Below, in pieces: positions 30,347 through 38,662 of a stretch of DNA of 64,000 nucleotides. The position numbers were made by a program, and so were the translations under genes. Under the pieces are notes generated by a model, which worked only from the letters and a program-made list of their open reading frames with translations, was not told the origin of the DNA and did not search any database. Origin of the DNA: Methylophilus sp. DW102 (GTDB lineage Bacteria; Pseudomonadota; Gammaproteobacteria; Burkholderiales; Methylophilaceae); the NCBI RefSeq assembly GCF_037076555.1, contig NZ_AP029023.1:1240001-1304000 (forward strand). The letters run 5' to 3'. How positions within the stretch are numbered: the stretch's first letter is position 1; every line of letters begins with the position of its first letter.

Positions 30347-32539
30347 CTATTTTTTTGACCGCTTGGATGAAAGCTTGTCTCGCTCTTGCATGAGCTGGCC
30401 ACGGGTTTCTTCGTAGCAGTCTGCAACTGCCTGATATAGCAGGGAAATGGTCGAGGCATCCTTCATGTTTAAGCCCAGCAGGCGACGACTGTGCTTGCTC
30501 AATGGAATCAGGCCCATGTTGGCGGATTCCCCAGCCAGGCTGTGCGCCAGTGTATGAACTTGTGCAAAGTTGAGGTCCATGCATTGCTTGCCTAAGTCGC
30601 GGACCAGGTCATCTGTTGTCTCGATAAATTCGCGGATAAGTTTGTTTAAAAACGCCTCGCTGCCACCGAGCTTGAGCAAGTGCGCCATACGGTCCTGATC
30701 CAGCAGCGGCTCGGTCATCGGTGCAATGGTCGGGATACTTTCTGCGGTTGCCGAGGGATGGGCATCTGCTGGCGATTGCAGTTTGCCACGTTTTCTATTG
30801 GTGGATGTGGTGGCGGCAAGCGCCTCGGCGCCAGCTTGCGTGTCCAGTGTGCTTGTAATCGCTTCCACCAGGGTTTGTATCTGACGCGATACCACAGGCT
30901 TGGTCAATACCTGATAAACACCGGCACGCAAACAGCGATCTTGTGTGGCTTTGGTGGCATCTGCGGTGAGGATCACGGTACGGGTAGGCTGACTGCCCGG
31001 CAAGGCATGATAAATCCTGAACACCTCCAGGCCATTCATCTCAGGCATGTTGTAATCCAGGATCATCAGGTCAAACTGATGCCGCTCCAGCGTATCAAGC
31101 GCGGCATCACCGTTGTCCACGGATTTCACCACACAGTGCATTCTTTGCAGGGTCTCATTCAGGATCATCCGGTTGACCACATTATCATCTGCAATCAGCA
31201 CACGGATTTTTTTGCGGAATCGGGTGTGGCTACTTAATGGCACCACATTGGAGGCGTTATCCAGGTTGATTTCGGTGCTCCTGTCAACACTGGGCGCGAT
31301 TGCGTGCGTCAGGGGCAAGCTGACCTCAAAGACTGTGCCTACATTTTCCTTGCTGCTCACGCTAATGCTGCCACCCATGACCTCAACCAGTTGTTTGGCA
31401 ATCGTCGTACCCAAGCCCGTGCCGCCATAACGCCGGGTGATGCTGCTATCGGCCTGGGTGAAGCTGTCAAAAATAAAAGGCAAGGCCTCTGCCTTGATGC
31501 CGATGCCGCTATCTTGGATGCGGAAACATAACAGGCTGCGGTTGGCATACTGTTCCTGGACACTGACCGTGATCTCGACGCCACCGTGCTGCGTGAATTT
31601 AATCGCGTTGGCGATCAAATTGGTCAATATCTGCTCCAGATGATGCATGCTGCCAGAAAAGTGCCGTTCCGCTTCATTGGCGAGATTGAACTTCAACCAG
31701 AGTTGCTTGCGCTCCACTTCAAGTTGAAACACGAGGTGCAAGCGGTTGATCAAGTCTGGCAGGTAAAAAGCAATCTCTTCGAGATCGACTTTACCTTTTT
31801 CAATCTTGCTGATATCGAGCACGTCATTGATGAGCTTTTTCAGGCTGCTGGCTGAGGCCCCAACCATATTCAAGAATTCGGCTTGTTTGCGGTCAAGCTT
31901 GGTCTGGGCCAGCAGTTCACTGGCGCCAATAATGCCATTGAGCGGTGTGCGCATCTCATGGCTGATATTCGACAGAAAGTTTGTCTTTGCCTCGCTGGCC
32001 TGGTCAGCCTCTTTGGTGGCTTTTTCCAGGCTCACCAGCAACCGTAGGGCATGCGGTGGAATCAGTAACAGCGTCAGCAAAAAGCCATAAGCCAGATGCT
32101 GGTGTTCTATCCAATAAGGGTTTAAATACAAGGTTAGACTAAAGCCCACCAGACTTAGCATATAGCAGCCTTTGAAAAACTTGGTGCCATAACGCAAGCC
32201 ATAGCCAATAATCAGCCACAGATAAATGCCGATAAATACGCCGGCCATCGCCCCCGAGATCATTTGCTCTAGCGAGGTGGCAGTGATGTCCATCACCATG
32301 GCGGTCCATTGCCGTTTTTCGTTTTTGGCCGGGTTGCGCAAGATGTTATACAACATCAGAAAACCAAAGCCCAGATAAATCAGACACAACAATACGGGTT
32401 CATAGCTGCTGCGATTAATCAGCAAGTAAAGCGTAATCATGCTGACAAAAAGCACGCGGATCAGTGCCTGCTCAGTTTCATAACTGACAGATTTGATCTC
32501 GCTTACTTTGTGCACCAACTGCTTTACTAGGGTTCGCAT
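30347..32539 (-). CDS. rpfC: RpfC-like hybrid sensor histidine kinase (HK-REC-HPt)
   Basis: A 730-residue membrane sensor. A short N-terminal cytoplasmic segment (1-25) precedes five or six hydrophobic helices (about 27-165). The HisKA domain has the phospho-acceptor His194 in SNISHEMRTPLNG, and the HATPase domain has NLIANAIKFT, DSGIGI and GGTGLGTTIA. A receiver domain carries LILDYNMPEMNG, and a C-terminal HPt has VHTLAHSLAGESANMG. This order, the lack of a periplasmic loop and the neighbouring rpfF match RpfC of the DSF system. No cognate HD-GYP regulator (RpfG) lies in the window. Genes for output must be elsewhere. Confidence 0.85.
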   Translation of the reverse strand: MRTLVKQLVHKVSEIKSVSYETEQALIRVLFVSMITLYLLINRSSYEPVLLCLIYLGFGFLMLYNILRNPAKNEKRQWTAMVMDITATSLEQMISGAMAGVFIGIYLWLIIGYGLRYGTKFFKGCYMLSLVGFSLTLYLNPYWIEHQHLAYGFLLTLLLIPPHALRLLVSLEKATKEADQASEAKTNFLSNISHEMRTPLNGIIGASELLAQTKLDRKQAEFLNMVGASASSLKKLINDVLDISKIEKGKVDLEEIAFYLPDLINRLHLVFQLEVERKQLWLKFNLANEAERHFSGSMHHLEQILTNLIANAIKFTQHGGVEITVSVQEQYANRSLLCFRIQDSGIGIKAEALPFIFDSFTQADSSITRRYGGTGLGTTIAKQLVEVMGGSISVSSKENVGTVFEVSLPLTHAIAPSVDRSTEINLDNASNVVPLSSHTRFRKKIRVLIADDNVVNRMILNETLQRMHCVVKSVDNGDAALDTLERHQFDLMILDYNMPEMNGLEVFRIYHALPGSQPTRTVILTADATKATQDRCLRAGVYQVLTKPVVSRQIQTLVEAITSTLDTQAGAEALAATTSTNRKRGKLQSPADAHPSATAESIPTIAPMTEPLLDQDRMAHLLKLGGSEAFLNKLIREFIETTDDLVRDLGKQCMDLNFAQVHTLAHSLAGESANMGLIPLSKHSRRLLGLNMKDASTISLLYQAVADCYEETRGQLMQERDKLSSKRSKK

Positions 32540-32772
32540 GTTTGATGGGATATCAGGGTATTAGCCAATGATTAGTGAGAGAAAAACTTAACTTTATTGA
32601 TAGTTAACGGCTTTTTCTTAAGATAACTTAAAGTTTAACAGGCAAGGTTTGATTATCAAAGTAAGTTTACTTTTCAAACGCGCAAAATAAGATTGTGTTT
32701 CGTGCAGGGCATGCGCAAAATACCGCCCTGATACAAAATGCTGCCTGATGACAGATGTGGAAAGTGTAATAA

Positions 32773-33888
32773 ATGATGACTGATCAAGCGCAAGCCCTTT
32801 CAAGATGGTCACGTTGGCTTGCCCGTAGCCGCATGGCGCTGCCGATAGTGTTTTTTATCGGCGGCTTTGTCTGGGACGCGATTACCATAGGCAAAAAAGT
32901 CGCCATGTCCGACATGATCATTTTTGCCTTGTATTTGCTGGTGGCCGCTATTCTCATGTACCAGTTGGCCGAACCTTCTTCTTCCATCCGGCGGCTGGGC
33001 GAGCGGCTGTTGCGCTTCCAATGGGTGCAGCACAAAGTCACGCGCTGGCCAGTGCACGATTGGCCATACTGGGTATTACAATTTTTGTTTGGCAGCTTGT
33101 TAAGCGCTCTGTTTATTCTGTACTTCAAAAGCTCCAGCGAGGGCGTGGCCTGGATTATTACCCTGGTGTTGGGCGCGTTGCTGGTCGCCAACGAGTTTCT
33201 TGAGAGTGAATACCGGCGCCTGAGCTTGTGCTGGAGTATGTTCGGCCTGTGCTCCATCCTGTGGTGTAACTTTGCCTTTCCCTTTTTGTTTGGCAGCGTG
33301 CATGCGGCTTGGTTTTACCTGAGTACCTTGCTCGGGGCGACCATCACTTATGTGCTTTACCAGCGCGCGCCGCATCACAGAGGCCGAATCTGGCCAGTGT
33401 GGGCAATTGCCGGGTTACTCATGCTGGCTTACCGGCAAGACATGATTCCGCCTGTGCCGTTGGTCAAGCAAGCCGTGGTGGTAGCCTACGATCTGGAAAA
33501 GTCACCTCAAGGCTATTGGATGACGGTGGAAAAGTCGCCCTGGTGGCAGTTTTGGCGGGTGGATACCGACCATTTTTACTTGCAGCCCGGTCAACGGCTG
33601 GTATGCTTTTCTGCCATTTTTGCGCCACAAGGCCTCAAAACCCATCTGCTGCATGATTGGCAGAAAAAACAGGATGACCAGTGGGTGAGTGTCTCTACCC
33701 CGGGGTTTTCATTGACAGGCGGACGTGACAGCGGTTATCGCGGCTATACCTATAAAACCAATCTCACGCCAGGCGAGTGGCGGGTGCGTATCCAGACTGG
33801 TAACCGGCAAACCATCGCCAGCCATCAATTCACCGTCACGCTTGGGCAGGGCAGGGATACGCATAAACGCATCCGTATCCGCTATTAG
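32773..33888 (+). CDS. DUF5924/DUF2914 membrane protein of unknown function
   Basis: A 371-residue protein. The N-terminal two thirds contain about seven hydrophobic segments (residues about 20-40, 47-65, 98-115, 120-138, 150-165, 172-190 and 208-222). The C-terminal 130 residues form a soluble DUF2914-like beta domain (RLVCFSAIFAPQG, HDWQKK, GYTYKTNLTPGEWRVRIQT). The family is found widely in proteobacteria without an assigned role. Two ATG codons (32773, 32776) are adjacent. It is divergent from the rpfC-like gene across a 233-bp spacer in which I recognise no clear element. Confidence 0.7.
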   Translation: MMTDQAQALSRWSRWLARSRMALPIVFFIGGFVWDAITIGKKVAMSDMIIFALYLLVAAILMYQLAEPSSSIRRLGERLLRFQWVQHKVTRWPVHDWPYWVLQFLFGSLLSALFILYFKSSSEGVAWIITLVLGALLVANEFLESEYRRLSLCWSMFGLCSILWCNFAFPFLFGSVHAAWFYLSTLLGATITYVLYQRAPHHRGRIWPVWAIAGLLMLAYRQDMIPPVPLVKQAVVVAYDLEKSPQGYWMTVEKSPWWQFWRVDTDHFYLQPGQRLVCFSAIFAPQGLKTHLLHDWQKKQDDQWVSVSTPGFSLTGGRDSGYRGYTYKTNLTPGEWRVRIQTGNRQTIASHQFTVTLGQGRDTHKRIRIRY

Positions 33889-33963
33889 GGGCATGAGTGT
33901 TTGCCCATTCCAGCTCGCCTAATCAAGACTAGTTGAATCAAGCACAGTTGAATCAAACCTAGT

Positions 33964-34800
33964 CTAGCGCTGTTTGCCTTCGCAACTGGCTTGTGCACCT
34001 GCATCTTGCGCTAACACTTGTGCCAGCCACGGCAGGTGTGGCTCTACCGATTGCCGCAAGGTCCACGGCGGGTTAATCACCCACATGCCACTGCCATACA
34101 TGCCAAAGCCATCGGCTGAAGGTTGTTCTACATCCATCGTCACATGCAAAAAGTCGGTGTCCAGGCGGCGCAGCTTGTCTATCATCTGCTGCGGTTCTGG
34201 GCGTTGCAAGCGGGGATACCAAATAAGGTAGGTCCCGGTAGCAAAGCGCTTCAGGCTATCTTTAATGCAATCCACCACGCGTGAGTAATCATCTTTGACT
34301 TCATAAGGCGGATCAATCAGCACGATGCCACGTTTGGTCGGTGGCGGCAGGCAAGCCTTGATGCCCTCAAAGCCGTCTTTTTGCTGAATCGCGATTTGCC
34401 GTTTTTGTGATGCAAATTGCTGTTCCAGCAAAGCCGCATCGGCCGGGTGTAGCTCAAACAAGCGTAATTTATCCACCGGGTTGATTAGGTGGCTGGCCAG
34501 CCAAGGTGAGCCCGGGTAAAGCATGGGCTGATCTTTATTTGCTGCGGCAATAGCCTCCAGATAGATTTGAAACGGCTCAGGCGCCTGGCTTTGCTGCAAA
34601 CGCAAAATGCCATCCACGTATTCCGCTGTTTTATTCGCCACGCTACTGTCCAGGCGATACAGTCCGGCCCCCGCATGGGTATCAACCACCCAATAAGGCT
34701 TATCCTTCTGGTTGAAATAATCCAGCACCAGGCTGAATATCCAGTGTTTTAAAACGTCGGCATGGTTGCCAGCATGAAAGGCGTGTCTGTAACTTAACAT
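33964..34800 (-). CDS. rlmJ: 23S rRNA (adenine(2030)-N(6))-methyltransferase RlmJ
   Basis: Methylates A2030 of 23S rRNA. The 278-residue protein has the family N-terminus MLSYRHAFHAGNHADVLKH, the SAM-binding segment VVDTHAGAGLY, and the N6-adenine methyltransferase motif IDPPYE. The late segments TYLIWYPR and GMYGSGMWVINPPW are also typical. Length and motifs match RlmJ/YhiR. It stands alone. Confidence 0.95.
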   Translation of the reverse strand: MLSYRHAFHAGNHADVLKHWIFSLVLDYFNQKDKPYWVVDTHAGAGLYRLDSSVANKTAEYVDGILRLQQSQAPEPFQIYLEAIAAANKDQPMLYPGSPWLASHLINPVDKLRLFELHPADAALLEQQFASQKRQIAIQQKDGFEGIKACLPPPTKRGIVLIDPPYEVKDDYSRVVDCIKDSLKRFATGTYLIWYPRLQRPEPQQMIDKLRRLDTDFLHVTMDVEQPSADGFGMYGSGMWVINPPWTLRQSVEPHLPWLAQVLAQDAGAQASCEGKQR

Positions 34801-34869
34801 GATGATTTTCTCTACAAGCCAGCATTATCCCAGATTTTTCATTAGAGACTGTTTTATGTCAGAAAGTCG

Positions 34870-35072
34870 ATAGGGTGCTTTTATAAAATCAAGTGACTTA
34901 TGTTTAGAATGCATGGGCTAGACAAGGCGCGATTAAAAAAATCTGACGCAGCATATAAGTAATATGTAAGGAAGAGTTTTTTGCGAGCATTCGCTTTGCG
35001 AATTGCCTGCTTAACCCACTATATGAGCAACGCCGTATCGCGACGTAAATTGAATTTATAGAAGTGCCCTAT
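34870..35072. mobile_element. MITE-like element with terminal inverted repeats
   Basis: A 23-base left end beginning ATAGGGTGCTTTTAT (34870) matches the reverse complement of the right end finishing AGAAGTGCCCTAT (35072) at 19 of 23 positions. The 203-bp interior has no open reading frame. It includes further GC-rich dyad pieces (AAGGCGCGA near 34923 and CGCCGTATCGCGACG near 35030). Ends, size and lack of coding capacity fit a miniature inverted-repeat transposable element, probably mobilised by an insertion sequence with matching ends elsewhere in the genome. It fills most of the 307-bp gap between rlmJ and the cation transporter. Confidence 0.6.
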
Positions 35073-35107
35073 TGTGAAAAGCAGCTAATTTGCATTAGCA
35101 TGCCATC

Positions 35108-35839
35108 ATGAAACCTAGCCATACACCTCACGAACATTCTCACTCTTCTGGTCGCTGCCCTTATGGTCACGATCACGCAGATAATCACGGGCATGATCAT
35201 AGCCACGAACACGCGCATAGCCATGATAATCACGAGCACGGTAACCCGTTTTGGCTGCCATTTCTCGCCATTTCCGTCTTTACCGTGGTTGAGTTTGTCG
35301 GTGGCTGGTGGACCCAATCCCTCGCCTTGCTCAGCGACGCCTGGCACATGCTGTTTGATGTGCTGGCACTCGGCCTTGCGATGTGGGCAGCACAGCAGGC
35401 GCGCAGTGGGCATCCTGCCTCAAAACACACCGAGCGTCGGGTCTCCATGATCAACGCCGTCTCCATGCTGCTAGTCACCGGCTGGATTGTCTACGAAGCC
35501 ATCGAGCGCTTGCAAAATCCGCGGCCAGTCGCAGGCGGTTATGTCAGCATCATTGCCCTGGTAGGCTTATTGGTTAACATCGTTGTTGCAAAACACATGC
35601 ATCATCAGCAACACCATCACGGCGGTGATGAAAACTTAAACCACCGTGCCGCCTTCCTGCATGTGCTAGGCGACTTGCTCGGCTCTGTTACCGCCGTGGT
35701 CGCAGGCGTAGTCATCTACTTTACCGGCTGGATGAACATAGACCCCATCCTCTCTATCCTGATTTCAGTACTGCTGCTGGTGGTCACGCTCAACCTCATC
35801 CGCGATATTCTCCGCGGCGGCGCAGGTCATCACCACTAG
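35108..35839 (+). CDS. Cation diffusion facilitator (CDF) family metal exporter, CzcD/ZitB-like
   Basis: Inner-membrane divalent cation/proton antiporter, most likely for zinc. It has 243 residues, an N-terminal tail very rich in His (about residues 1-42) and another His stretch in the loop at about 163-175. Six membrane helices are predicted. The two tetrahedral site motifs are DAWHMLFD in helix 2 and HVLGD in helix 5. The usual cytoplasmic C-terminal domain is nearly absent, ending shortly after helix 6 with GGAGHHH. It is therefore a short form. Confidence 0.9.
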   Translation: MKPSHTPHEHSHSSGRCPYGHDHADNHGHDHSHEHAHSHDNHEHGNPFWLPFLAISVFTVVEFVGGWWTQSLALLSDAWHMLFDVLALGLAMWAAQQARSGHPASKHTERRVSMINAVSMLLVTGWIVYEAIERLQNPRPVAGGYVSIIALVGLLVNIVVAKHMHHQQHHHGGDENLNHRAAFLHVLGDLLGSVTAVVAGVVIYFTGWMNIDPILSILISVLLLVVTLNLIRDILRGGAGHHH

Positions 35840-35878
35840 TTTAAAGATCATTTAACCAACCACAAAAGGAGTGTCAAT

Positions 35879-36058
35879 ATGCCTTATGTCAATGTGAAAC
35901 TAGCAGGCTCAGTCACCAAAGAGCAGAAAAAACAAATCGCCAAAGAGATCACTGAAACCCTGCAAAAGCACGCGCATAAACCAGCTAATTACACCTATAT
36001 CGTGTTTGAAGAGGTCGAGTATGAGGATTGGGCGATTGGTGGGGAGCTTTTAGGGTAA
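35879..36058 (+). CDS. 4-oxalocrotonate tautomerase family protein
   Basis: A 59-residue protein beginning MPYVNVKLAG, which leaves Pro as the catalytic residue after Met removal. The rest fits the 4-OT fold (TKEQKKQIAKEITETL, YIVFEEVEYEDWAIGGELL). AAAAGGAG lies seven bases upstream of the ATG. It starts 40 bp after the CDF gene and may share its transcript. Substrate is unknown. It marks the native left boundary next to the cassette array. Confidence 0.85.
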   Translation: MPYVNVKLAGSVTKEQKKQIAKEITETLQKHAHKPANYTYIVFEEVEYEDWAIGGELLG

Positions 36059-36226
36059 CTAGTCTTAATCAGGTGTGTTTTGTTATTGATTTAATAAAAT
36101 TTTTTTACTCATGATTATTAAATTAATTAATATAAACAAATGGTTATTGAGAATGATGGTTGATTGTAACAATAGCTCTGCCTCAGGATATACACCGATT
36201 CCGGTGTCTACATTACGTTGGGCTTT

Positions 36227-36739
36227 ATGACATATAGGATACTAAGAGCGGTCGGCGCACTCTTTGGGCTATGCATTTTCGCGACCTCAATTGATAGCTC
36301 AATACAGTCTTATACATCACCCGTATCGAAAGAATCTCTAAAGTTCATCGATGGCAAATTGACCGATGTTACTAGGTGTACCTATGGACGACGTGCCCAT
36401 TTCTTTTACACAATTACCAGCCCGACCAATCAGACTACCTTTAAAGATTGGTGTCCTAACGAAAGATACAATAACCTGCGCATATCAAAAGGAGCGTCTG
36501 TTCAAATCGGCTTTCACACTGAACGCGGCTTTATGTTTTCAGCAGTAAATGATGTTTACGAACTTACAGTTGCAGGCCATGTATTGTCCACCTATGAATC
36601 TAGAGCTAAGCATCTACACTCTGTTTCATGGCTCGTTATATTGCTTAATTTGGCATCCGCATGTTGTGGCCTTGCAATGATTTATTTGTTATTGAGCCTT
36701 AGTTCTTGGCCCAACCCATCATTCAAGCGGGACGCCTAA
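36227..36739 (+). CDS. Cassette 1 protein, membrane, unknown function
   Basis: A 170-residue protein starting at the ATG four bases past the GTTGGGC core. It has an N-terminal hydrophobic helix (about 5-22), a soluble middle and a C-terminal hydrophobic helix (about 140-163). The reading frame runs into the attC site and ends NPSFKRDA, the tail typical of cassette ORFs whose stop lies in the site. A DUF3592-like topology is possible but not certain. Confidence 0.6.
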   Translation: MTYRILRAVGALFGLCIFATSIDSSIQSYTSPVSKESLKFIDGKLTDVTRCTYGRRAHFFYTITSPTNQTTFKDWCPNERYNNLRISKGASVQIGFHTERGFMFSAVNDVYELTVAGHVLSTYESRAKHLHSVSWLVILLNLASACCGLAMIYLLLSLSSWPNPSFKRDA

Positions 36740-36766
36740 CGGCGCCCCTTAATTCAAGCGTTAGCG
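36709..36766 (+). repeat. attC site 1
   Basis: GCCCAAC (36709-36715, fits RYYYAAC) opens the site. The arm TCATTCAAGCGGG pairs with CCCCTTAATTCAAG, and the centre is GACGCC/GGCG. The site closes with GTTAGCG (36760-36766). It is about 58 bp, a usual short attC. Confidence 0.8.
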
Positions 36767-36771
36767 TAAAT

Positions 36772-37311
36772 ATGATCCATAAGATTTCAGTGTTTTATAT
36801 TTTTGGTGTAGTGATGCTTTGCATTTGTAATGCAGCACATTCAAACCCATCACCAAAACCTATTGATATGTTGCAAGTGCAAATCAGTAAGCCCTTTCCT
36901 TACACAGCAGCTGTTCCTGGCGCCTCTGATAGCATGGCTAGCCAACTTGGTTTCTATACCTTTAATGCACCGAACGCATCAAACTCCAAATTACCGTTCG
37001 TTGATTATCAGGTTGCAATTAATAACAGCACTCAGGCTGTTTACTACGTCAGAGGCACAAAGCAATACTCTGAAATGAATGGTTGCCTTGAAAGTTTAAG
37101 GATAGTAAGTAATCTATTAGCTCCGCTTTATGCCACATCCGCTCAAGACATAAAAGGTGCAACACTCATGAGGAAATCAAGTGATATTCTTATTGAGGCA
37201 ATGTGTAGTTATAAGGCTTTATCACCTTATGTAGAGCTATCCCTCAATATCCAAAGTGAGTCGCAATATAAAGAAATTGATAATAATATCAAGAGAAAAT
37301 ATGCACGCTAA
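36772..37311 (+). CDS. Cassette 2 protein, secreted, unknown function
   Basis: A 179-residue protein with a signal peptide (hydrophobic FYIFGVVMLCICNAA, cut near AAHS). It starts six bases after the attC1 core. I recognise no domain. Two cysteines in the mature part (about positions 126 and 166) could pair. The stop codon lies inside attC2, as for most cassettes. Confidence 0.6.
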   Translation: MIHKISVFYIFGVVMLCICNAAHSNPSPKPIDMLQVQISKPFPYTAAVPGASDSMASQLGFYTFNAPNASNSKLPFVDYQVAINNSTQAVYYVRGTKQYSEMNGCLESLRIVSNLLAPLYATSAQDIKGATLMRKSSDILIEAMCSYKALSPYVELSLNIQSESQYKEIDNNIKRKYAR

Positions 37312-37363
37312 CCTCTCATTCAAGCGGTGTGCCTAACGGCGGCCCTTAATTCAAACGGTATGC
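37306..37363 (+). repeat. attC site 2 (degenerate core)
   Basis: CGCTAAC (37306-37312), TCATTCAAGCGGT, a GCCTAACGGC centre and CCCTTAATTCAAAC are recognisable. The right core reads GGTATGC (37357-37363), where GTTATGC would be expected. The T at the cleavage dinucleotide is lost, so the site may be inactive. Confidence 0.7.
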
Positions 37364-37366
37364 GCC

Positions 37367-37855
37367 ATGAGAATTTTATTACTCACACTTTCATTGCTGT
37401 ACTCACTCGTTGCTGGTGCTCAAAACATGAGTACGCCCAAGGCTGAGTGCGAAAATCTCATGAACACGGCACTCCCATTCGCAGAGCAAATGCTCCAGAA
37501 GCATGGTGAGTTCTTTCCATACAGTGCTGCTCTAAAAGAAAACGGCGAAATCGCGAGCGTGGCAGGCTACGACGGTCGCGAACTACCGCCATCGAGCGAC
37601 ATCATCCGTTTGCTAAAGCAAGGTTTTGCTAAAGGTGCAAAGTCAGGAGAGTACAAAGCTACGGCATTGGTTTACGATGTGAAAGTCACATTACCGTCGT
37701 CTGGGAAAAAATCTGATGCCATAGCTGTGTCTCTCAATCACCGCGAGAACTATTCGGTAGTTGTCTTCTTTCCATACCAATTAAATAAAGACCAACTCAC
37801 CTTTGGTGAGGTTTTCGCGCAGAAGGGGGAAGCAGAGGTATTCCCATCAAAGTAA
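37367..37855 (+). CDS. Cassette 3 protein, secreted, unknown function
   Basis: A 162-residue protein with an N-terminal signal peptide (MRILLLTLSLLYSLVAGAQ) and a mature, mostly alpha/beta domain (FPYSAALKENGEI, AVSLNHRENYSVVVFFPYQ). Proteins of this type are frequent in cassette arrays and have no assigned role. It starts four bases past the attC2 core, and its stop is two bases before attC3. Confidence 0.65.
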   Translation: MRILLLTLSLLYSLVAGAQNMSTPKAECENLMNTALPFAEQMLQKHGEFFPYSAALKENGEIASVAGYDGRELPPSSDIIRLLKQGFAKGAKSGEYKATALVYDVKVTLPSSGKKSDAIAVSLNHRENYSVVVFFPYQLNKDQLTFGEVFAQKGEAEVFPSK

Positions 37856-37857
37856 GT

Positions 37858-37961
37858 GCATAACCTATCAGTCAAGCGGGACTGGCGAGAAAAAGCTTTT
37901 ATGAAATGTTTATTAATAACGAAGGTTGAGCCAAGTTTTTCGCCAGCCCCTTACTTCAAAC
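37858..37961 (+). repeat. attC site 3 (long form)
   Basis: GCATAAC (37858-37864) is followed by CAGTCAAGCGGGACTGGCGA. The complementary arm TCGCCAGCCCCTTACTTCAAAC ends at 37961. The central loop between the arms is about 40 nt. No separate right core (GTTRRRY) follows, because the sequence runs straight into attC4. Confidence 0.7.
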
Positions 37962-37998
37962 CCATCATTCAAGCGGGACGCCTAACGGCGCACCTATG
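37958..37998 (+). repeat. attC site 4 remnant fused to attC3
   Basis: Left half of the attC1-type site (CAAACCCATCATTCAAGCGG, then GACGCCTAACGGCGC). The right arm and core are missing and replaced by ACCTATGC. It looks like a deletion or recombination scar between two attC sites that removed a cassette. Confidence 0.6.
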
Positions 37999-38016
37999 CA
38001 TAGAAGGAAACAATAA

Positions 38017-38496
38017 ATGTACCTATGGAAAGTTGACTCGCTAGTAAAAGACTTTAAGTCGGGAAAAGTGTCACAAAAAGAAGAGTTCAAATATATGCTG
38101 ATGTTTACTATATTGATGTCTGTAGCTTCAAATCAGGCTCTTTATATTGAGTCAATCTATAATTATTACGACGCCCTTAGCTCTGCTCTAGTTTTTGGAA
38201 TATCCATATTTGGAGTCTATTATTGCTATAAAATTAACTCCTGTGGTGATGATAGGGATTTTCTTGTAAGGGTATTCTGTATTGGGCTACCAGTATTGAT
38301 ACGTGTTTCAGCAGTAATGATTCCACTGTTAATTGGTAGCAAGAGTTTAGAGACATTGTTGTTAAATCCAGAGTTTCTTAATGAAGTAACAGTTGAAACA
38401 ACGGTAGTAGATGTAGTTGTAATTTCTACGTCAATAGCAGCTTACTATTGGTATCTGGCAACAAAGATTAGAGCTGTATCATCAAAGAATGCATAA
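38017..38496 (+). CDS. Cassette 4 protein, four-helix membrane protein, unknown function
   Basis: A 159-residue protein with hydrophobic segments at about 28-45, 53-72, 87-108 and 130-148. AAGGAAACAATAA precedes the ATG. The N-terminal 25 residues are charged (WKVDSLVKDFKSGKVSQKE). No family is recognised. The stop codon lies in attC5. Confidence 0.6.
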   Translation: MYLWKVDSLVKDFKSGKVSQKEEFKYMLMFTILMSVASNQALYIESIYNYYDALSSALVFGISIFGVYYCYKINSCGDDRDFLVRVFCIGLPVLIRVSAVMIPLLIGSKSLETLLLNPEFLNEVTVETTVVDVVVISTSIAAYYWYLATKIRAVSSKNA

Positions 38497-38655
38497 CAAA
38501 AATTCAGCACCCAATTGACTGGTGACTTTGCACTCAAACCTGACAATAGGCTCGCGATATTTTCTCCAGCAATCTGTATTTAGCAGATGAAAAATATACC
38601 TCCTTTGTATTGAGTGCAGTCAGGCGAAGCCAGTCCGCCTATGGCGATGTTAGAA
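38491..38655 (+). repeat. attC site 5 (about 165 bp), last of the array
   Basis: GCATAAC (38491-38497) and GTTAGAA (38649-38655) bound the element. Internal arms GACTGG (38517-38522) / CCAGTC (38630-38635) and GCACTCAA (38530-38537) / TTGAGTGC (38610-38617) are complementary, with an unpaired pair of bases on one side, as in folded attC sites. The long variable loop resembles VCR-type sites. It ends seven bases before the uvrC start codon. Confidence 0.65.
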
Positions 38656-38662
38656 TATTCAT

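Larger units (their letters stand above)
36217..38655 (+). mobile_element. Integron gene-cassette array without integrase (CALIN-like)
   Basis: Four short same-strand ORFs are each followed by an attC-like recombination site (36709, 37306, 37858 with a remnant at 37958, and 38491). The left boundary has GTTGGGC (36217-36223), an exact match to the attC/attI core GTTRRRY. The DNA is visibly more AT-rich than its surroundings. No tyrosine recombinase ORF is in the window. The array lies between the 4-OT gene and uvrC. This is known as a cluster of attC sites lacking integrase; cassettes would be acquired in trans or left by loss of an integron. Confidence 0.75.

Noticed and set aside
36217-38655. 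Degraded prophage or IS insertion
   Set aside because: No phage or transposase fragments are seen, while attC-type cores and complementary arms recur after each ORF.
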